Below, in pieces: positions 1-7,816 of a stretch of DNA of 64,000 nucleotides. The position numbers were made by a program, and so were the translations under genes. The stretch covers positions 124,001 to 188,000 of the forward strand of contig NZ_JADEYH010000009.1 in NCBI RefSeq assembly GCF_017114865.1, given 5' to 3'. Position 1 is the first letter of the stretch; each line of letters opens with the position of its first letter. The notes beneath the pieces are model-generated. The model had not been told where the DNA came from, did not search any database, and worked only from the letters and a program-made list of their open reading frames with translations. Origin of the DNA: Streptomyces verrucosisporus. GTDB taxonomy: Bacteria; Actinomycetota; Actinomycetes; Streptomycetales; Streptomycetaceae.

Positions 1-454
1 GGGCGGCGACGGTCAGGGGCAGCCGGGAGTAGCCCGGGATCTCCGCCAGATGCTCGTAGAACTTCCCGGCCGAGTACACCGGGTCCATGATCTGCTCCGC
101 CGTTCCCCAGCCCTGGGAGGGCCGCTGCTGGAAGAGGCCCACGGAGTCGCGGTCGCCGTAGTCGATGTTGCGCAGCGCCGACTCCTGCATGGCCGTCGCC
201 AGGGCGATGGTGACGGCCCGCTCGGGCAGGCCGCGGGCGGAGGCGACGGCCTGGATGGTCGAGGCGTTGGCGGCCTGCTGCGGTTCGATGACGTACGGCT
301 CGCCGCCGGCCGCGGTCACGGTGCAGCGTGCCGGTCCGGACCCGCCGGGATCGTGGCGCACGAGGAGGTACCCGGCGAGTCCGAGCAGTACGACGCACGC
401 GGCGGCCAGGCGCGGCAGCCTGCCGCGGCGTGGAGTTGAAGCTCGCTCGGACAC
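1..454 (-). CDS. Membrane-anchored protein with lysozyme-like fold (partial, C-terminus off window)
   Basis: The gene reads leftwards and is cut by the window edge; about 151 residues are visible. The N-terminus has a basic stretch, then one hydrophobic segment (about residues 13-30) that could be a signal anchor. The following domain contains QESALRNIDYGDRDSVGLFQQR, which resembles lysozyme-like or transglycosylase-like domains of actinobacterial exported proteins, with a Glu (in QESALRN) where such folds have the catalytic acid. I infer an exported cell-wall-associated protein; enzymatic activity is not shown. The GTG start at 454 is supported by a TACCTT hexamer 6 nt upstream, suggesting a leaderless transcript. 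It is divergent from dapE. Confidence 0.6.
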   Translation of the reverse strand, partial: MSERASTPRRGRLPRLAAACVVLLGLAGYLLVRHDPGGSGPARCTVTAAGGEPYVIEPQQAANASTIQAVASARGLPERAVTIALATAMQESALRNIDYGDRDSVGLFQQRPSQGWGTAEQIMDPVYSAGKFYEHLAEIPGYSRLPLTVAA

Positions 455-460
455 GCGACA

Positions 461-466
461 AAGGTA
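461..466 (-). promoter_or_regulatory. Putative -10 element of a leaderless promoter
   Basis: TACCTT on the minus strand lies 6 nt before the GTG start at 454, so transcription would begin at or next to the start codon. No convincing -35 is seen. Confidence 0.35.
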
Positions 467-524
467 CCGGCCCCGCCGTGTCCGGGACCCGGACGTGACG
501 CGGATCCCACGGACGGACGCCAGG

Positions 525-530
525 TAGGGT
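525..530 (+). promoter_or_regulatory. Putative -10 element of dapE (leaderless)
   Basis: TAGGGT lies 7 nt before the ATG at 538 and no Shine-Dalgarno sequence is present, fitting a leaderless dapE mRNA. A -35 element is not obvious. Confidence 0.4.
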
Positions 531-537
531 CGGCCGC

Positions 538-1668
538 ATGGAGAGTGCCCCCGAAATCCCGGGAACCGCCCCCGGGGAGAGCCCGGATCCGACCCTGGAC
601 CCGACCCTGGACCCGACCCTGGACGGGGCGTCGCTGGCCGCGCGCCTGGTCGACATCCCCTCCGTCAGCGGAGACGAGAAACCGCTCGCGGACGCGATCG
701 AGGCCGCGCTGCGCGCCCTGCCGCACCTGCGCGTGGACCGGTACGGCAACAACGTGGTCGCCCGGACCGCGCTCGGCCGGGCCGAGCGGGTCGTCCTGGC
801 CGGACACATCGACACCGTGCCGATCGCGGGCAACGTGCCCTCGCGGCTGGAGGACGGCGTGCTGTGGGGCTGCGGCACCTCCGACATGAAGGCCGGGGTC
901 GCCGTCCAGCTCAGGATCGCCGCCACCGTGCCCGAGCCCAACCGCGACCTGACCTTCGTCTTCTACGACAACGAGGAGGTCGCGGCCCACCTCAACGGCC
1001 TCGGCCACCTGGCGAGCGCCCACCCCGACTGGCTGGCCGGGGACTTCGCGGTACTGCTGGAGCCATCACAGGGGCAGGTCGAGGGCGGCTGCCAGGGCAC
1101 GCTGCGGGTCGGGCTGCGGATGACCGGGCAGCGCGCCCACTCGGCGCGGAGCTGGAAGGGCGTCAACGCCGTCCACGCCGCCGCGCCGGTCCTGGCCCGG
1201 CTGGCCGCGTACGAGCCCAGGCGGCCGGTGGTCGACGGGCTGGAGTTCCGCGAGGGCCTCAACGCCGTGGGGATCACCGGTGGCGTCGCGGGCAACGTCA
1301 TCCCCGACGAGTGCACCGTGACCGTCAACTACCGCTATGCGCCCGACCTCACCGAACAGGAGGCGCTCGCCCACGTGCGGGAGGTGTTCGCCGGCTGCGG
1401 TGTGGCGGAGTTCGAGGTGGAGGACAGCTCCGGTCCGGCGCGGCCCGGCCTGACACACCCCGCCGCGGCGGCCTTCGTCGAGGCGGTCGGCGGCGAGGTG
1501 CGGCCGAAGTACGGCTGGACGGATGTCTCCCGGTTCAGCGCGCTGGGTGTGCCCGCCGTCAACTACGGCCCCGGGGACCCGAATCTGGCACACAAACGCG
1601 ACGAGAGGGTCGAAACGGCTCTGATCGGCCACTGCGAGGAGCGGCTGCGCGCCTGGCTTACCGCCTGA
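538..1668 (+). CDS. dapE: Succinyl-diaminopimelate desuccinylase (M20 family)
   Basis: DapE hydrolyses N-succinyl-LL-2,6-diaminopimelate to LL-diaminopimelate and succinate in the lysine/DAP pathway that feeds peptidoglycan; it is a cytosolic di-zinc enzyme. The 376-residue length fits actinobacterial DapE. Metal and catalytic residues visible are H90 and D92 in GHIDTVPI, D116 in TSDMKAG, the general-base pair E146-E147 in DNEEVA, and H352 in the C-terminal LAHKRDE. The central dimerisation/lid region follows about residue 180. The N-terminus has an unusual low-complexity stretch with three in-frame PTLD repeats before the conserved [16 protein letters not shown]. The ATG at 538 is preceded by a TAGGGT -10 hexamer rather than an RBS. 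A terminator hairpin follows. Confidence 0.93.
   Translation: MESAPEIPGTAPGESPDPTLDPTLDPTLDGASLAARLVDIPSVSGDEKPLADAIEAALRALPHLRVDRYGNNVVARTALGRAERVVLAGHIDTVPIAGNVPSRLEDGVLWGCGTSDMKAGVAVQLRIAATVPEPNRDLTFVFYDNEEVAAHLNGLGHLASAHPDWLAGDFAVLLEPSQGQVEGGCQGTLRVGLRMTGQRAHSARSWKGVNAVHAAAPVLARLAAYEPRRPVVDGLEFREGLNAVGITGGVAGNVIPDECTVTVNYRYAPDLTEQEALAHVREVFAGCGVAEFEVEDSSGPARPGLTHPAAAAFVEAVGGEVRPKYGWTDVSRFSALGVPAVNYGPGDPNLAHKRDERVETALIGHCEERLRAWLTA
591..626 (+). repeat. Three tandem copies of a 12-nt unit inside dapE
   Basis: The unit GACCCTGGACCC occurs twice perfectly, and a third time with GG as its last two bases. It encodes PTLD repeats in the N-terminal tail of DapE, outside the catalytic fold. Confidence 0.8.
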
Positions 1669-1689
1669 CCCGCTGGGTATCGGCTGATC

Positions 1690-1722
1690 CGCGGGGCCCG
1701 CGCCGCCGGTGCGGGCCCCGCG
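1690..1722 (+). terminator. Terminator hairpin after dapE
   Basis: A perfect 12-bp G+C-only stem (CGCGGGGCCCGC with its complement) encloses a 9-nt loop, 21 nt after the dapE stop. It has no U-tract, which is common in actinomycetes. Confidence 0.55.
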
Positions 1723-1825
1723 ACATCCGGTGGCCGCCGGTGCGTCCGGGGAAGTTCCGCTCCGCGTGGTCCTCACCTGCGTACCCTGGCGGCCTGTACG
1801 TCGGCGTCGACAAGGGAGTTACGGC

Positions 1826-2626
1826 ATGGCCAGTGCGGAGGAGTTCGAGCAGGAGGACGCACCGCGGGAGCAGCGTCTCGGGCCGGTGCTGCGCCGCCAC
1901 GGCCAGGTGCAGCACAGCACCACCGACCAGCGTCTGCTGGACACCGCCGGCCCCTCGGACTGGCTGCACCAGGACCCGTGGCGGGTCATGCGCATCCAGT
2001 CGGAGTTCGTCGAGGGCTTCGGCACCCTGACCGAGATCGGCCCCGCCATCAGCGTCTTCGGGTCGGCGCGCACGCCCGAGGGGTCGCCCGAGTACGAGGC
2101 CGGGGTGCGGATCGGACGGGCGCTGGTGGAGGCCGGGTTCGCGGTGATCACCGGCGGCGGCCCGGGCGCGATGGAGGCGGCCAACAAGGGCGCCAGGGAG
2201 GCGGGAGGCACCTCGGTCGGCCTGGGTATCGAACTTCCCTTCGAGCAGGGGATGAACCGTTATGTCGACATCGGCGTCAACTTCCGCTACTTCTTCGTGC
2301 GCAAGACGATGTTCGTGAAGTACGCCAGCGGTTTCGTCGTCCTGCCGGGCGGCATGGGCACGATGGACGAGCTGTTCGAGGCGATCACCCTGGTCCAGAC
2401 GCGGAAGGTCACCCGCTTCCCGATCGTGCTGTTCGGCACGGACTACTGGCAGGGGCTGGTGGACTGGCTGCGCGCCACCGTCGTGCCCAGCGGGAAGATC
2501 GGCGCGCACGACATGGAGCTCTTCCACCTCACCGACGACGTGGACGAGGCGATCGCCCTGGTCACCAAGGAGACCTCCGGCAAGGGCGCGCCGGGGGACG
2601 GGTTCCGGCCGGAGGACCCGGACTGA
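1826..2626 (+). CDS. LOG-family Rossmann-fold protein (TIGR00730)
   Basis: Members of this family (LOG, 'lonely guy') hydrolyse nucleoside 5'-monophosphates at the N-glycosidic bond, classically cytokinin riboside monophosphates; others are called lysine decarboxylases in error. The 266-residue protein carries the two family signatures, GGGPGAMEAANKGA (around residues 110-123) and PGGMGTMDE (174-182), whose Arg/Glu-rich surroundings form the phosphoribosyl site. The ATG at 1826 follows AAGGGAG, a good RBS; in-frame upstream codons lack conserved sequence. It sits between dapE and folP2, an order also known in mycobacteria. The physiological substrate in this organism is unknown. Confidence 0.85.
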   Translation: MASAEEFEQEDAPREQRLGPVLRRHGQVQHSTTDQRLLDTAGPSDWLHQDPWRVMRIQSEFVEGFGTLTEIGPAISVFGSARTPEGSPEYEAGVRIGRALVEAGFAVITGGGPGAMEAANKGAREAGGTSVGLGIELPFEQGMNRYVDIGVNFRYFFVRKTMFVKYASGFVVLPGGMGTMDELFEAITLVQTRKVTRFPIVLFGTDYWQGLVDWLRATVVPSGKIGAHDMELFHLTDDVDEAIALVTKETSGKGAPGDGFRPEDPD

Positions 2627-2631
2627 CCGGT

Positions 2632-2674
2632 CCGGCGCATCCCGGCCGGACCGGGGCCGGACCGGGTGCGCCGG
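2632..2674. terminator. Bidirectional terminator between convergent genes
   Basis: A bulged inverted repeat (outer arms CCGGCGCA and TGCGCCGG, inner arms CCCGG and CCGGG) occupies the 56-nt gap between the LOG-family gene and folP2, which converge. Confidence 0.5.
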
Positions 2675-2682
2675 AGAAGGGC

Positions 2683-3543
2683 TCAGGCCAGGCCGCGGCG
2701 GGCCACGGCCGGCGGGCGCAGACCCGCGATGGAGGCCACCATGTCGAGTACCTGACGGGTCTCGGCCACCTCGTGGACGCGGTAGACCCGCGCGCCCAGC
2801 CAGGCGGAGACCGCGGTCGTGGCCAGGGTCCCGGTCAGCCGCTCCTTGACGGGCCGGTCCAGGGTCTCCCCGACGAAGTCCTTGTTGGACAGCGACACCA
2901 GCACCGGCCACCCGGTGGCCACCATCTCCTCCAGCCGCCGGGTGACCTCCAGCGAGTGGCGGGTGTTCTTGCCGAAGTCGTGGCCGGGGTCGATCAGCAC
3001 CGCGTCCCGCCGCACCCCGGCCGCGACCGCGCGTTCGGCGAGCGCGACCGTGCGGCGCAGCACGTCGGCCATGACGTCGTCGTACGCCACCCGGTGCGGG
3101 CGGGTGCGCGGCGCGGCGCCGCCGGTGTGGGTGCACACCAGCCCGGCGCCGTACCGCGCCGCCACCTCGGCCAGCTTCGGGTCCACGCCGCCCCAGGCGT
3201 CGTTGAGCAGGTCCGCGCCCGCCTCGCAGACCGCCTCGCCCACCTCGTGCCGCCAGGTGTCCACGCTGATCACCACGTCCGGCCAGCGCCGCCGCACCTC
3301 GGCGACGAAGCCCGCGGTGCGCCGCACCTCCTCCTCGGCGGAGACCTCCTCGCCGGGGCCGGCCTTCACACCCCCTATGTCGATGATGGCGGCGCCCTCC
3401 GCGACCGCCTGCTCGACCCGGTCCAGGGCCGGTCCGTCGCGGAAGGTGGCGCCCCTGTCGTAGAAGGAGTCCGGCGTCCGGTTCACGATGGCCATGACCA
3501 CCGTCTCGTGCTCGCCGAACTCGCGCCGTCCCAGCCGCAGCAT
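2683..3543 (-). CDS. folP2: FolP2-type dihydropteroate synthase homologue
   Basis: The 286-residue protein has the pterin-binding TIM-barrel signature VNRTPDSFYDRG near the N-terminus and ISVDTWR, NDAWGGVD, IDPGHDFGKN and SNKDFVGETL further on. The IGGVKAGPGE motif and the SNKDxVGETL ending match the mycobacterial FolP2 branch rather than FolP1. M. leprae FolP2 is reported to lack dihydropteroate synthase activity, so folate biosynthesis is not a safe assignment here. The ATG at 3543 is preceded by GGAGGAGAGG on the minus strand. The neighbourhood (LOG hydrolase, DivIVA protein, tag) is the conserved FolP2 context. Confidence 0.85.
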   Translation of the reverse strand: MLRLGRREFGEHETVVMAIVNRTPDSFYDRGATFRDGPALDRVEQAVAEGAAIIDIGGVKAGPGEEVSAEEEVRRTAGFVAEVRRRWPDVVISVDTWRHEVGEAVCEAGADLLNDAWGGVDPKLAEVAARYGAGLVCTHTGGAAPRTRPHRVAYDDVMADVLRRTVALAERAVAAGVRRDAVLIDPGHDFGKNTRHSLEVTRRLEEMVATGWPVLVSLSNKDFVGETLDRPVKERLTGTLATTAVSAWLGARVYRVHEVAETRQVLDMVASIAGLRPPAVARRGLA

Positions 3544-3672
3544 CAGCTGTCCTCTCCTCCCGCGCTCCCCGGCACCGCACAGTGCCCCGCAGCCGACCCT
3601 AGCTCTCCCGCCGTGGCACGATCACAGCAGACCTGTACCTGCCGTTTGGCGTGTCGGACCCGGGGAGATGGC

Positions 3673-4131
3673 GTGTTCTGGTTTCTGCTGATCGCGTTGG
3701 TCGTGGTGGTCGCCGCGGTCGCGCTGGCCGTTGTGGGGGGCGGCGACGGGCCGGGCCGCACCGCGACGGGCGGACTCGCCGACGCACTGCCGGACCGGAC
3801 CGAGGCCTGGCTGCCGCCCGACCGCCCCCTGAACCGCTCCGACCTGGAGTCGCTGCGGCTGCCGCAGGCCGTACGGGGCTACCGGATGGAGGAGGTGGAC
3901 GACGTGCTGGACCGGCTCGGCGCCGAACTGGCCGAACGCGACGCCCGGATCGCCGAACTGGAGGCGTCGCTGGCGGGTACGCAGGCGACTGCGCTCGGCG
4001 GGCCCGGCATGTTCGGCGGACCCGGCGGCGGCCCCGGGGACCGCCCCGGCACCGCGTCCGGTGGGGAGTCCGGCACTGTGCCAGGCGGAGATCTTGGCGA
4101 AGAGCCCGGCGGGCCGGGGGAGTCGCGGTGA
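3673..4131 (+). CDS. Small DivIVA-domain membrane protein
   Basis: This 152-residue protein begins with a hydrophobic segment (residues 1-22, VFWFLLIALVVVVAAVALAV), followed by a spacer and a DivIVA-like motif with a short coiled coil (about residues 57-100, LRLPQAVRGYRMEEVDDVLD then LAERDARIAELEASL). The last 50 residues are Gly/Pro-rich and look disordered. DivIVA domains bind curved membrane and organise polar growth in actinomycetes; this one is probably a membrane-anchored partner rather than DivIVA itself. The GTG start has a GGGGAG RBS 5 nt upstream. Its stop overlaps the start of tag (GTGA), indicating translational coupling. Confidence 0.75.
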   Translation: MFWFLLIALVVVVAAVALAVVGGGDGPGRTATGGLADALPDRTEAWLPPDRPLNRSDLESLRLPQAVRGYRMEEVDDVLDRLGAELAERDARIAELEASLAGTQATALGGPGMFGGPGGGPGDRPGTASGGESGTVPGGDLGEEPGGPGESR

Positions 4132-4727
4132 CCGCCGGGGGCGGGGCGCTCCCCGGCCCGGACGGGCGGCTGCGCTGCCCGTGGGGCCTGTCCACCGAGG
4201 ACTACACCGCCTACCACGACACCGAGTGGGGCCGCCCGGTGCGCGGCGACGACGCGCTGTTCGAGCGGCTGTCCCTGGAGGCGTTCCAGTCCGGGCTGTC
4301 CTGGCTGACCATCCTGCGCAGGCGGGAGGGCTTCCGGGCGGCCTTCGCGGGTTTCCGGATCGCGGAGGTGGCAGAGTTCACCGACGCCGACCGGGAACGG
4401 CTGCTCGCCGATCCGGGCATCATCCGCAACCGCGCCAAGATCGACGCGACCATCGCCAACGCCAGGGTCGCGGCCCGGTGGGAGCCGGGCGAACTGGACG
4501 CCCTGGTGTGGTCCCACGCCCCCGACCCGGCCGGCCGTCCCGTGCCGCGCACGCTCGCCGAGGTGCCCGCGATCACACCGGAGTCCACGGCGCTGTCCAA
4601 GGAGTTGAAGAGGCGCGGCTTCCGCTTCACCGGTCCCACCACGGCCTACGCCCTGATGCAGGCGTGCGGCCTGGTCGACGACCACCTGGCGGACTGCTGC
4701 GCCCGCGCCCCGCGCCCCGCCGGCTGA
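4128..4727 (+). CDS. tag: DNA-3-methyladenine glycosylase I
   Basis: This base-excision repair enzyme removes 3-methyladenine from alkylated DNA. The 199-residue protein matches the TAG family: the zinc-snap residues are all present (C17, H30, H186, C190, with the same 13- and 4-residue spacings as E. coli TAG), together with YHDTEWGRPV, the LSLEAFQSGLSWLTIL helix and the C-terminal FTGPTTAYALMQACGLVDDH. Start is the GTG at 4128 overlapping the stop of the DivIVA-like gene, with GGGGGAG upstream. A hairpin terminator follows. Confidence 0.93.
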   Translation: MTAGGGALPGPDGRLRCPWGLSTEDYTAYHDTEWGRPVRGDDALFERLSLEAFQSGLSWLTILRRREGFRAAFAGFRIAEVAEFTDADRERLLADPGIIRNRAKIDATIANARVAARWEPGELDALVWSHAPDPAGRPVPRTLAEVPAITPESTALSKELKRRGFRFTGPTTAYALMQACGLVDDHLADCCARAPRPAG

Positions 4728-4738
4728 ACCGGCGCCCC

Positions 4739-4766
4739 GCGCCCGGCGTCCCCGGACGCCGGGCGC
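4739..4766. terminator. Bidirectional terminator between tag and enoyl-CoA hydratase
   Basis: A perfect 12-bp stem (GCGCCCGGCGTC and its complement) with a 4-nt loop sits in the 53-nt gap between the converging genes. Confidence 0.6.
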
Positions 4767-4780
4767 TTGCCGGCGGGGGG

Positions 4781-5569
4781 TCAACTTCCGCGGTAGACGG
4801 GCTTCTCCTTGGCGACGAACGCCTCCACCGCGGCCCTGTGGTCCTCCGAGGCGCCGGCCCGGGCCTGGAGTTCGGCCTCCTTCTCCAGCGTCTCGGCCAG
4901 TGAGTGCGAGGAGCCGTGGGCGAGGGACTCCTTGAGAGCGGCGTACGCGACCGTCGGTCCCTCGGCGAGCCGCCGTGCCACCTCCTCGGCCTCGGCCGCC
5001 AGCCGGTCGGCCGGGACGACCCGGTTGGCGATGCCCAGCTCCAGGGCCTCCGGCGCCTTCACGCTGCGTGGGAAGAGCAGCAGTTCGGCGGCGCGGCCCG
5101 GGCCGACCAGACGCGGCAGGGTCCAGGACACCCCGGAGTCGGCGGTGAGCGCCACCCCGGTGAAGGAGGTGTTGAAGGCGGCGGTGTCGGCGACCACCCG
5201 GTAGTCGGCGGCGAAGGCGAACCCCGCCCCGGCGCCGGCCGCGACGCCGTTGACGCCCGCCACCACCGGCTTGGGCATGGAGGCGATCGCCAGGGTGATC
5301 GGGTTGTAGTGCTCGCGCACGGTGTCCAGCGCGGCGCCGCCGCTGCGCCGCAGCTCCTCGACGTGCTCCTTGAGGTCCTGCCCGACGCAGAACGCCCGCC
5401 CGCTGCCGGTCAGCAGCACCGCGCGCACCGCCGGGTCGCCGGCCGCCTCCCGCAGGGCGTCCCGCAGCGCCTCCTTGAGCGCGGTGTCGAGCGCGTTCAT
5501 GGCGTCGGGGCGGTTGAGGGTGACGGTCGCCAGCCCTCCGGAAACTTCGTAGACGACGTTGTCTGACAT
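4781..5569 (-). CDS. Enoyl-CoA hydratase/isomerase family protein
   Basis: The 262-residue crotonase-fold protein starts MSDNVVYEVSGGLATVTLNRPDAMNALD, typical of PaaG-like isomerases. Oxyanion-hole regions are seen in RAFCVGQDLKEH and GVAAGAGAGFAFAADYR. Where hydratases carry two glutamates this protein has Asp (GVALTADSGVSWTLPRLVG), the pattern of 1,2-epoxyphenylacetyl-CoA/PaaG-like isomerases, so hydratase activity on fatty acyl-CoA is uncertain. The ATG at 5569 matches the conserved N-terminus; a longer reading frame upstream has no family similarity. The RBS is weak. The same gene lies next to tag in other streptomycetes, but not in an obvious pathway context. Confidence 0.85.
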   Translation of the reverse strand: MSDNVVYEVSGGLATVTLNRPDAMNALDTALKEALRDALREAAGDPAVRAVLLTGSGRAFCVGQDLKEHVEELRRSGGAALDTVREHYNPITLAIASMPKPVVAGVNGVAAGAGAGFAFAADYRVVADTAAFNTSFTGVALTADSGVSWTLPRLVGPGRAAELLLFPRSVKAPEALELGIANRVVPADRLAAEAEEVARRLAEGPTVAYAALKESLAHGSSHSLAETLEKEAELQARAGASEDHRAAVEAFVAKEKPVYRGS

Positions 5570-5746
5570 GGGGGCCAGCATGGCAAGGAACGGCGGGGGC
5601 CGATACGGGCCCGCATGCGAGCCGCGTGTGACCTGCGTCAAACGGCCGCGGTGCCTTTCCGGGGGAGAAAGGGCGCAGTATTGCAGCCTGATCCCCGAAT
5701 TGGGTGGTTTTGCGCGAGGGTGTTGTGCAAGGGATACGGACCGATG

Positions 5747-5777
5747 TTGGTCATGAGGTCGTGCGATGCGGGATAAT
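5747..5777 (+). promoter_or_regulatory. Possible promoter of the DUF3117 gene
   Basis: TTGGTC and GATAAT are separated by 19 nt, about 80 nt before the DUF3117 start, in a locally A+T-richer patch. Spacing is one longer than usual, so the assignment is tentative. Confidence 0.3.
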
Positions 5778-5858
5778 GGCCAAGAAGCAATGTGTTCGAC
5801 GCCGGCGACACCTGGGTTGCCCGGCTGAGATCAGCTGGTTTCAGGAAGGGGAACGAGC

Positions 5859-6026
5859 ATGGCGGCCATGAAGCCGCGGACGGGCGATGGCCCGCTCGAG
5901 GTGACCAAGGAGGGGCGGGGCATCATCATGCGCGTTCCGCTCGAAGGCGGTGGACGACTCGTCGTCGAGCTCACCCCTGACGAGGCGGATGCACTCGGCG
6001 AAGCTCTGAAGAAGGCCTGCGGCTGA
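5859..6026 (+). CDS. DUF3117 family small protein
   Basis: A 55-residue ORF, MAAMKPRTGDGPLEVTKEGR then IIMRVPLEGGGRLVVELTPDEADALGEALKKACG, with a strong RBS (AGGAAGGGG) upstream. It is the DUF3117 family, found as a nearly invariant 55-57-residue protein in most actinobacteria (Rv1211 in M. tuberculosis). The fold is predicted beta-rich with a C-terminal helix; no function is established. It is followed by a strong terminator, so it is probably monocistronic. Confidence 0.85.
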   Translation: MAAMKPRTGDGPLEVTKEGRGIIMRVPLEGGGRLVVELTPDEADALGEALKKACG

Positions 6027-6068
6027 GGAGCGATCGAAGACCTCCGGCGCACACCGCCTTCGCACCAC

Positions 6069-6111
6069 CACCGCCGCCCCCGGGAGAGCACGGCCCCCGG
6101 GGGCGGCGGTG
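6069..6111. terminator. Bidirectional terminator, 16-bp stem
   Basis: A perfect inverted repeat, CACCGCCGCCCCCGGG and its complement, encloses an 11-nt loop between the DUF3117 gene and the converging O-methyltransferase gene. Confidence 0.7.
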
Positions 6112-6193
6112 TGCTGCCGGCCGGCCCGTCGTCGGCCGACCGGTCCGGCGGTCGGCGGTGCCCCACGGCCGGCGGCCGCGGTCGGTGGTGTGG

Positions 6194-6892
6194 TCAGTGG
6201 TGGCGCTTGACCGCGCACAGCAGGCCGTCGCCCACCGGCAGCAGCGAGGGCAGCAGCGAGGTGCTGTCCCGGACGGTGCGCAGCAGCTCGCGCAGCCTGA
6301 GGACCTCCGCGGGCTGGGACGAGGAGTCGACGGTGCGGCCGTCGGCGAAGACGCCCTCGAAGCAGACCAGTCCGCCCGGGCGCAGCAGGCGCAACGATTC
6401 GCCCAGGTACTCCAGGCACTCCGTCCGGTCACCGTCGCAGAAGACCAGGTCGTAACCGCCGTCGGCGAGCCGGGGCAGGACGTCCAGGGCGCGGCCGGGG
6501 ATGAAGCGGGCGCGGTTGGCCGCGAAGCCCGCGGCGCGGAACGCCTGGCGGGCGATCTGCTGGCACTCCGGCTCGGTGTCCACGGTCGTCAGCACGCCGT
6601 CGGACCGCATGCCGTGCAGCAGATGGATGCCCGACACCCCGGTGCCGGTGCCGATCTCGGCGACCGCCTTGGCGTCCACGGCCGCGGCCAGCAGCCGCAG
6701 CGCGGCGCCCGTGCCGTCCGACACCGCGCGCAGGCCCGCCTCCCGGGCCCGGTCGCGGGCCCAGCGCAGCGCCGCCGAGTGCTCGGAGCGCTCGGCGTGC
6801 TGGACGTTCTCCGCGCCGTACGCGTCGGCGAACGCCCAGCTCGTCTGCCGGTTGCCGGTAATCGCCCTCTCCTGTCCCCGTGGTGCCCGCAA
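6194..6892 (-). CDS. O-methyltransferase (SAM-dependent)
   Basis: A class I methyltransferase of the COMT/CCoAMT-like group (PF01596 type), up to 232 residues. The SAM-binding motif I is VAEIGTGTGVSGIHLL; the acidic loop after strand 2 is TTVDTEPE; DLVFCDGDR is motif IV; and LLRPGGLVCFEGV is the post-IV strand. The substrate is unknown. It is divergent from the ECF sigma gene, as Rv1220c is from sigE in M. tuberculosis, so a link to the envelope-stress response is possible but inferred. The start is unclear. The longest frame opens with TTG at 6890-6892. AGGAG placed 6 nt before an in-frame ATT (6860-6862) is the only good RBS. Confidence 0.85.
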   Translation of the reverse strand: MRAPRGQERAITGNRQTSWAFADAYGAENVQHAERSEHSAALRWARDRAREAGLRAVSDGTGAALRLLAAAVDAKAVAEIGTGTGVSGIHLLHGMRSDGVLTTVDTEPECQQIARQAFRAAGFAANRARFIPGRALDVLPRLADGGYDLVFCDGDRTECLEYLGESLRLLRPGGLVCFEGVFADGRTVDSSSQPAEVLRLRELLRTVRDSTSLLPSLLPVGDGLLCAVKRHH

Positions 6893-6916
6893 CCGTGACT
6901 GTATCCGCTGGCGCCG

Positions 6917-6944
6917 GGAACCCGCAGATGGGACCGCGCGTTGG
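6917..6944 (+). promoter_or_regulatory. Possible ECF-type promoter upstream of the sigma gene
   Basis: GGAACC (6917-6922) and GTTGG (6940-6944) are 17 nt apart, resembling the GGAAC/GTT elements of ECF sigma promoters. If used, it would give an autoregulated transcript with a leader of about 95 nt. Confidence 0.3.
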
Positions 6945-7045
6945 TTGTGTGGAAGCCGTACGGCGAGTGGCGGGGGAGAACGCAGCTGGCACTCGGCCGT
7001 AAGAGGATCAAAGAAGCTTATCCGGAGCTAACGGGCGAGGTGGCT

Positions 7046-7816
7046 ATGGTAGGGACTCCACTGGACACCACCAGAGCCGACAGGGGAGGTGCGGCTGCGG
7101 CCGGCGACCGGAGAGTGCTCAAGCGCTTCCTCAGGTCCTCCGGCGAGCCGAAATCCGTGAACGACACCGCTGACCACCACCACGCCGCCGACTCCGTGAC
7201 CACCGCGACCTTCGCAACCGACGCGGACGCTCCGGCGTGGACGCCTCCCACCTGGGAGGAGATCGTCAGCACCCACAGCGCACGGGTCTACCGCCTCGCC
7301 TACCGCCTCACCGGGAACCAGCACGACGCCGAGGACCTGACCCAGGAGGTCTTCGTCCGGGTCTTCCGCTCGCTGTCCACCTACACCCCCGGCACCTTCG
7401 AGGGCTGGCTGCACCGCATCACCACGAACCTCTTCCTGGACATGGTGCGGCGCAAGCAGCGCATCCGCTTCGACGCCCTCGGCGACGACGCGGCCGAGCG
7501 GCTGCCCAGCCGCGAGCCCTCGCCGCAGCAGCACTTCAACGACACCCACTTCGACGCCGACGTCCAGCAGGCGCTGGACACCCTCGCCCCGGAGTTCCGG
7601 GCGGCGGTGGTGCTCTGCGACATCGAGGGGCTGTCCTACGAGGAGATCGCCGCGACGCTCGGCGTGAAGCTCGGCACGGTCCGCAGCCGCATCCACCGCG
7701 GCCGCTCCCATCTGCGCAAGGCCCTCAAGCACCGGTCCCCCCGGGCACGCGCCGGGCAGCGCGCTCTGGCCGGGGCCCTCCCCGGCGCCGTGGGAGGGGA
7801 GGGCGGCACCGCGTGA
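7046..7816 (+). CDS. sigE: ECF RNA polymerase sigma factor (SigE type)
   Basis: The 256-residue protein has sigma region 2 ([20 protein letters not shown], then [10 protein letters not shown] and [16 protein letters not shown]) and region 4 ([20 protein letters not shown], then [31 protein letters not shown]). It corresponds to the group containing mycobacterial SigE, which controls the response to envelope stress. ATG 7046 is preferred because GGGCGAGG lies 6 nt upstream; an extended frame to 6941 has no RBS. The stop overlaps the GTG of the following anti-sigma gene, so the two are co-translated. HtrA and TatB genes follow in the same orientation, giving the conserved sigE-rseA-htrA-tatB order. 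The symbol follows the mycobacterial orthologue; Streptomyces uses sigE for a different ECF factor. Confidence 0.88.
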   Translation: MVGTPLDTTRADRGGAAAAGDRRVLKRFLRSSGEPKSVNDTADHHHAADSVTTATFATDADAPAWTPPTWEEIVSTHSARVYRLAYRLTGNQHDAEDLTQEVFVRVFRSLSTYTPGTFEGWLHRITTNLFLDMVRRKQRIRFDALGDDAAERLPSREPSPQQHFNDTHFDADVQQALDTLAPEFRAAVVLCDIEGLSYEEIAATLGVKLGTVRSRIHRGRSHLRKALKHRSPRARAGQRALAGALPGAVGGEGGTA

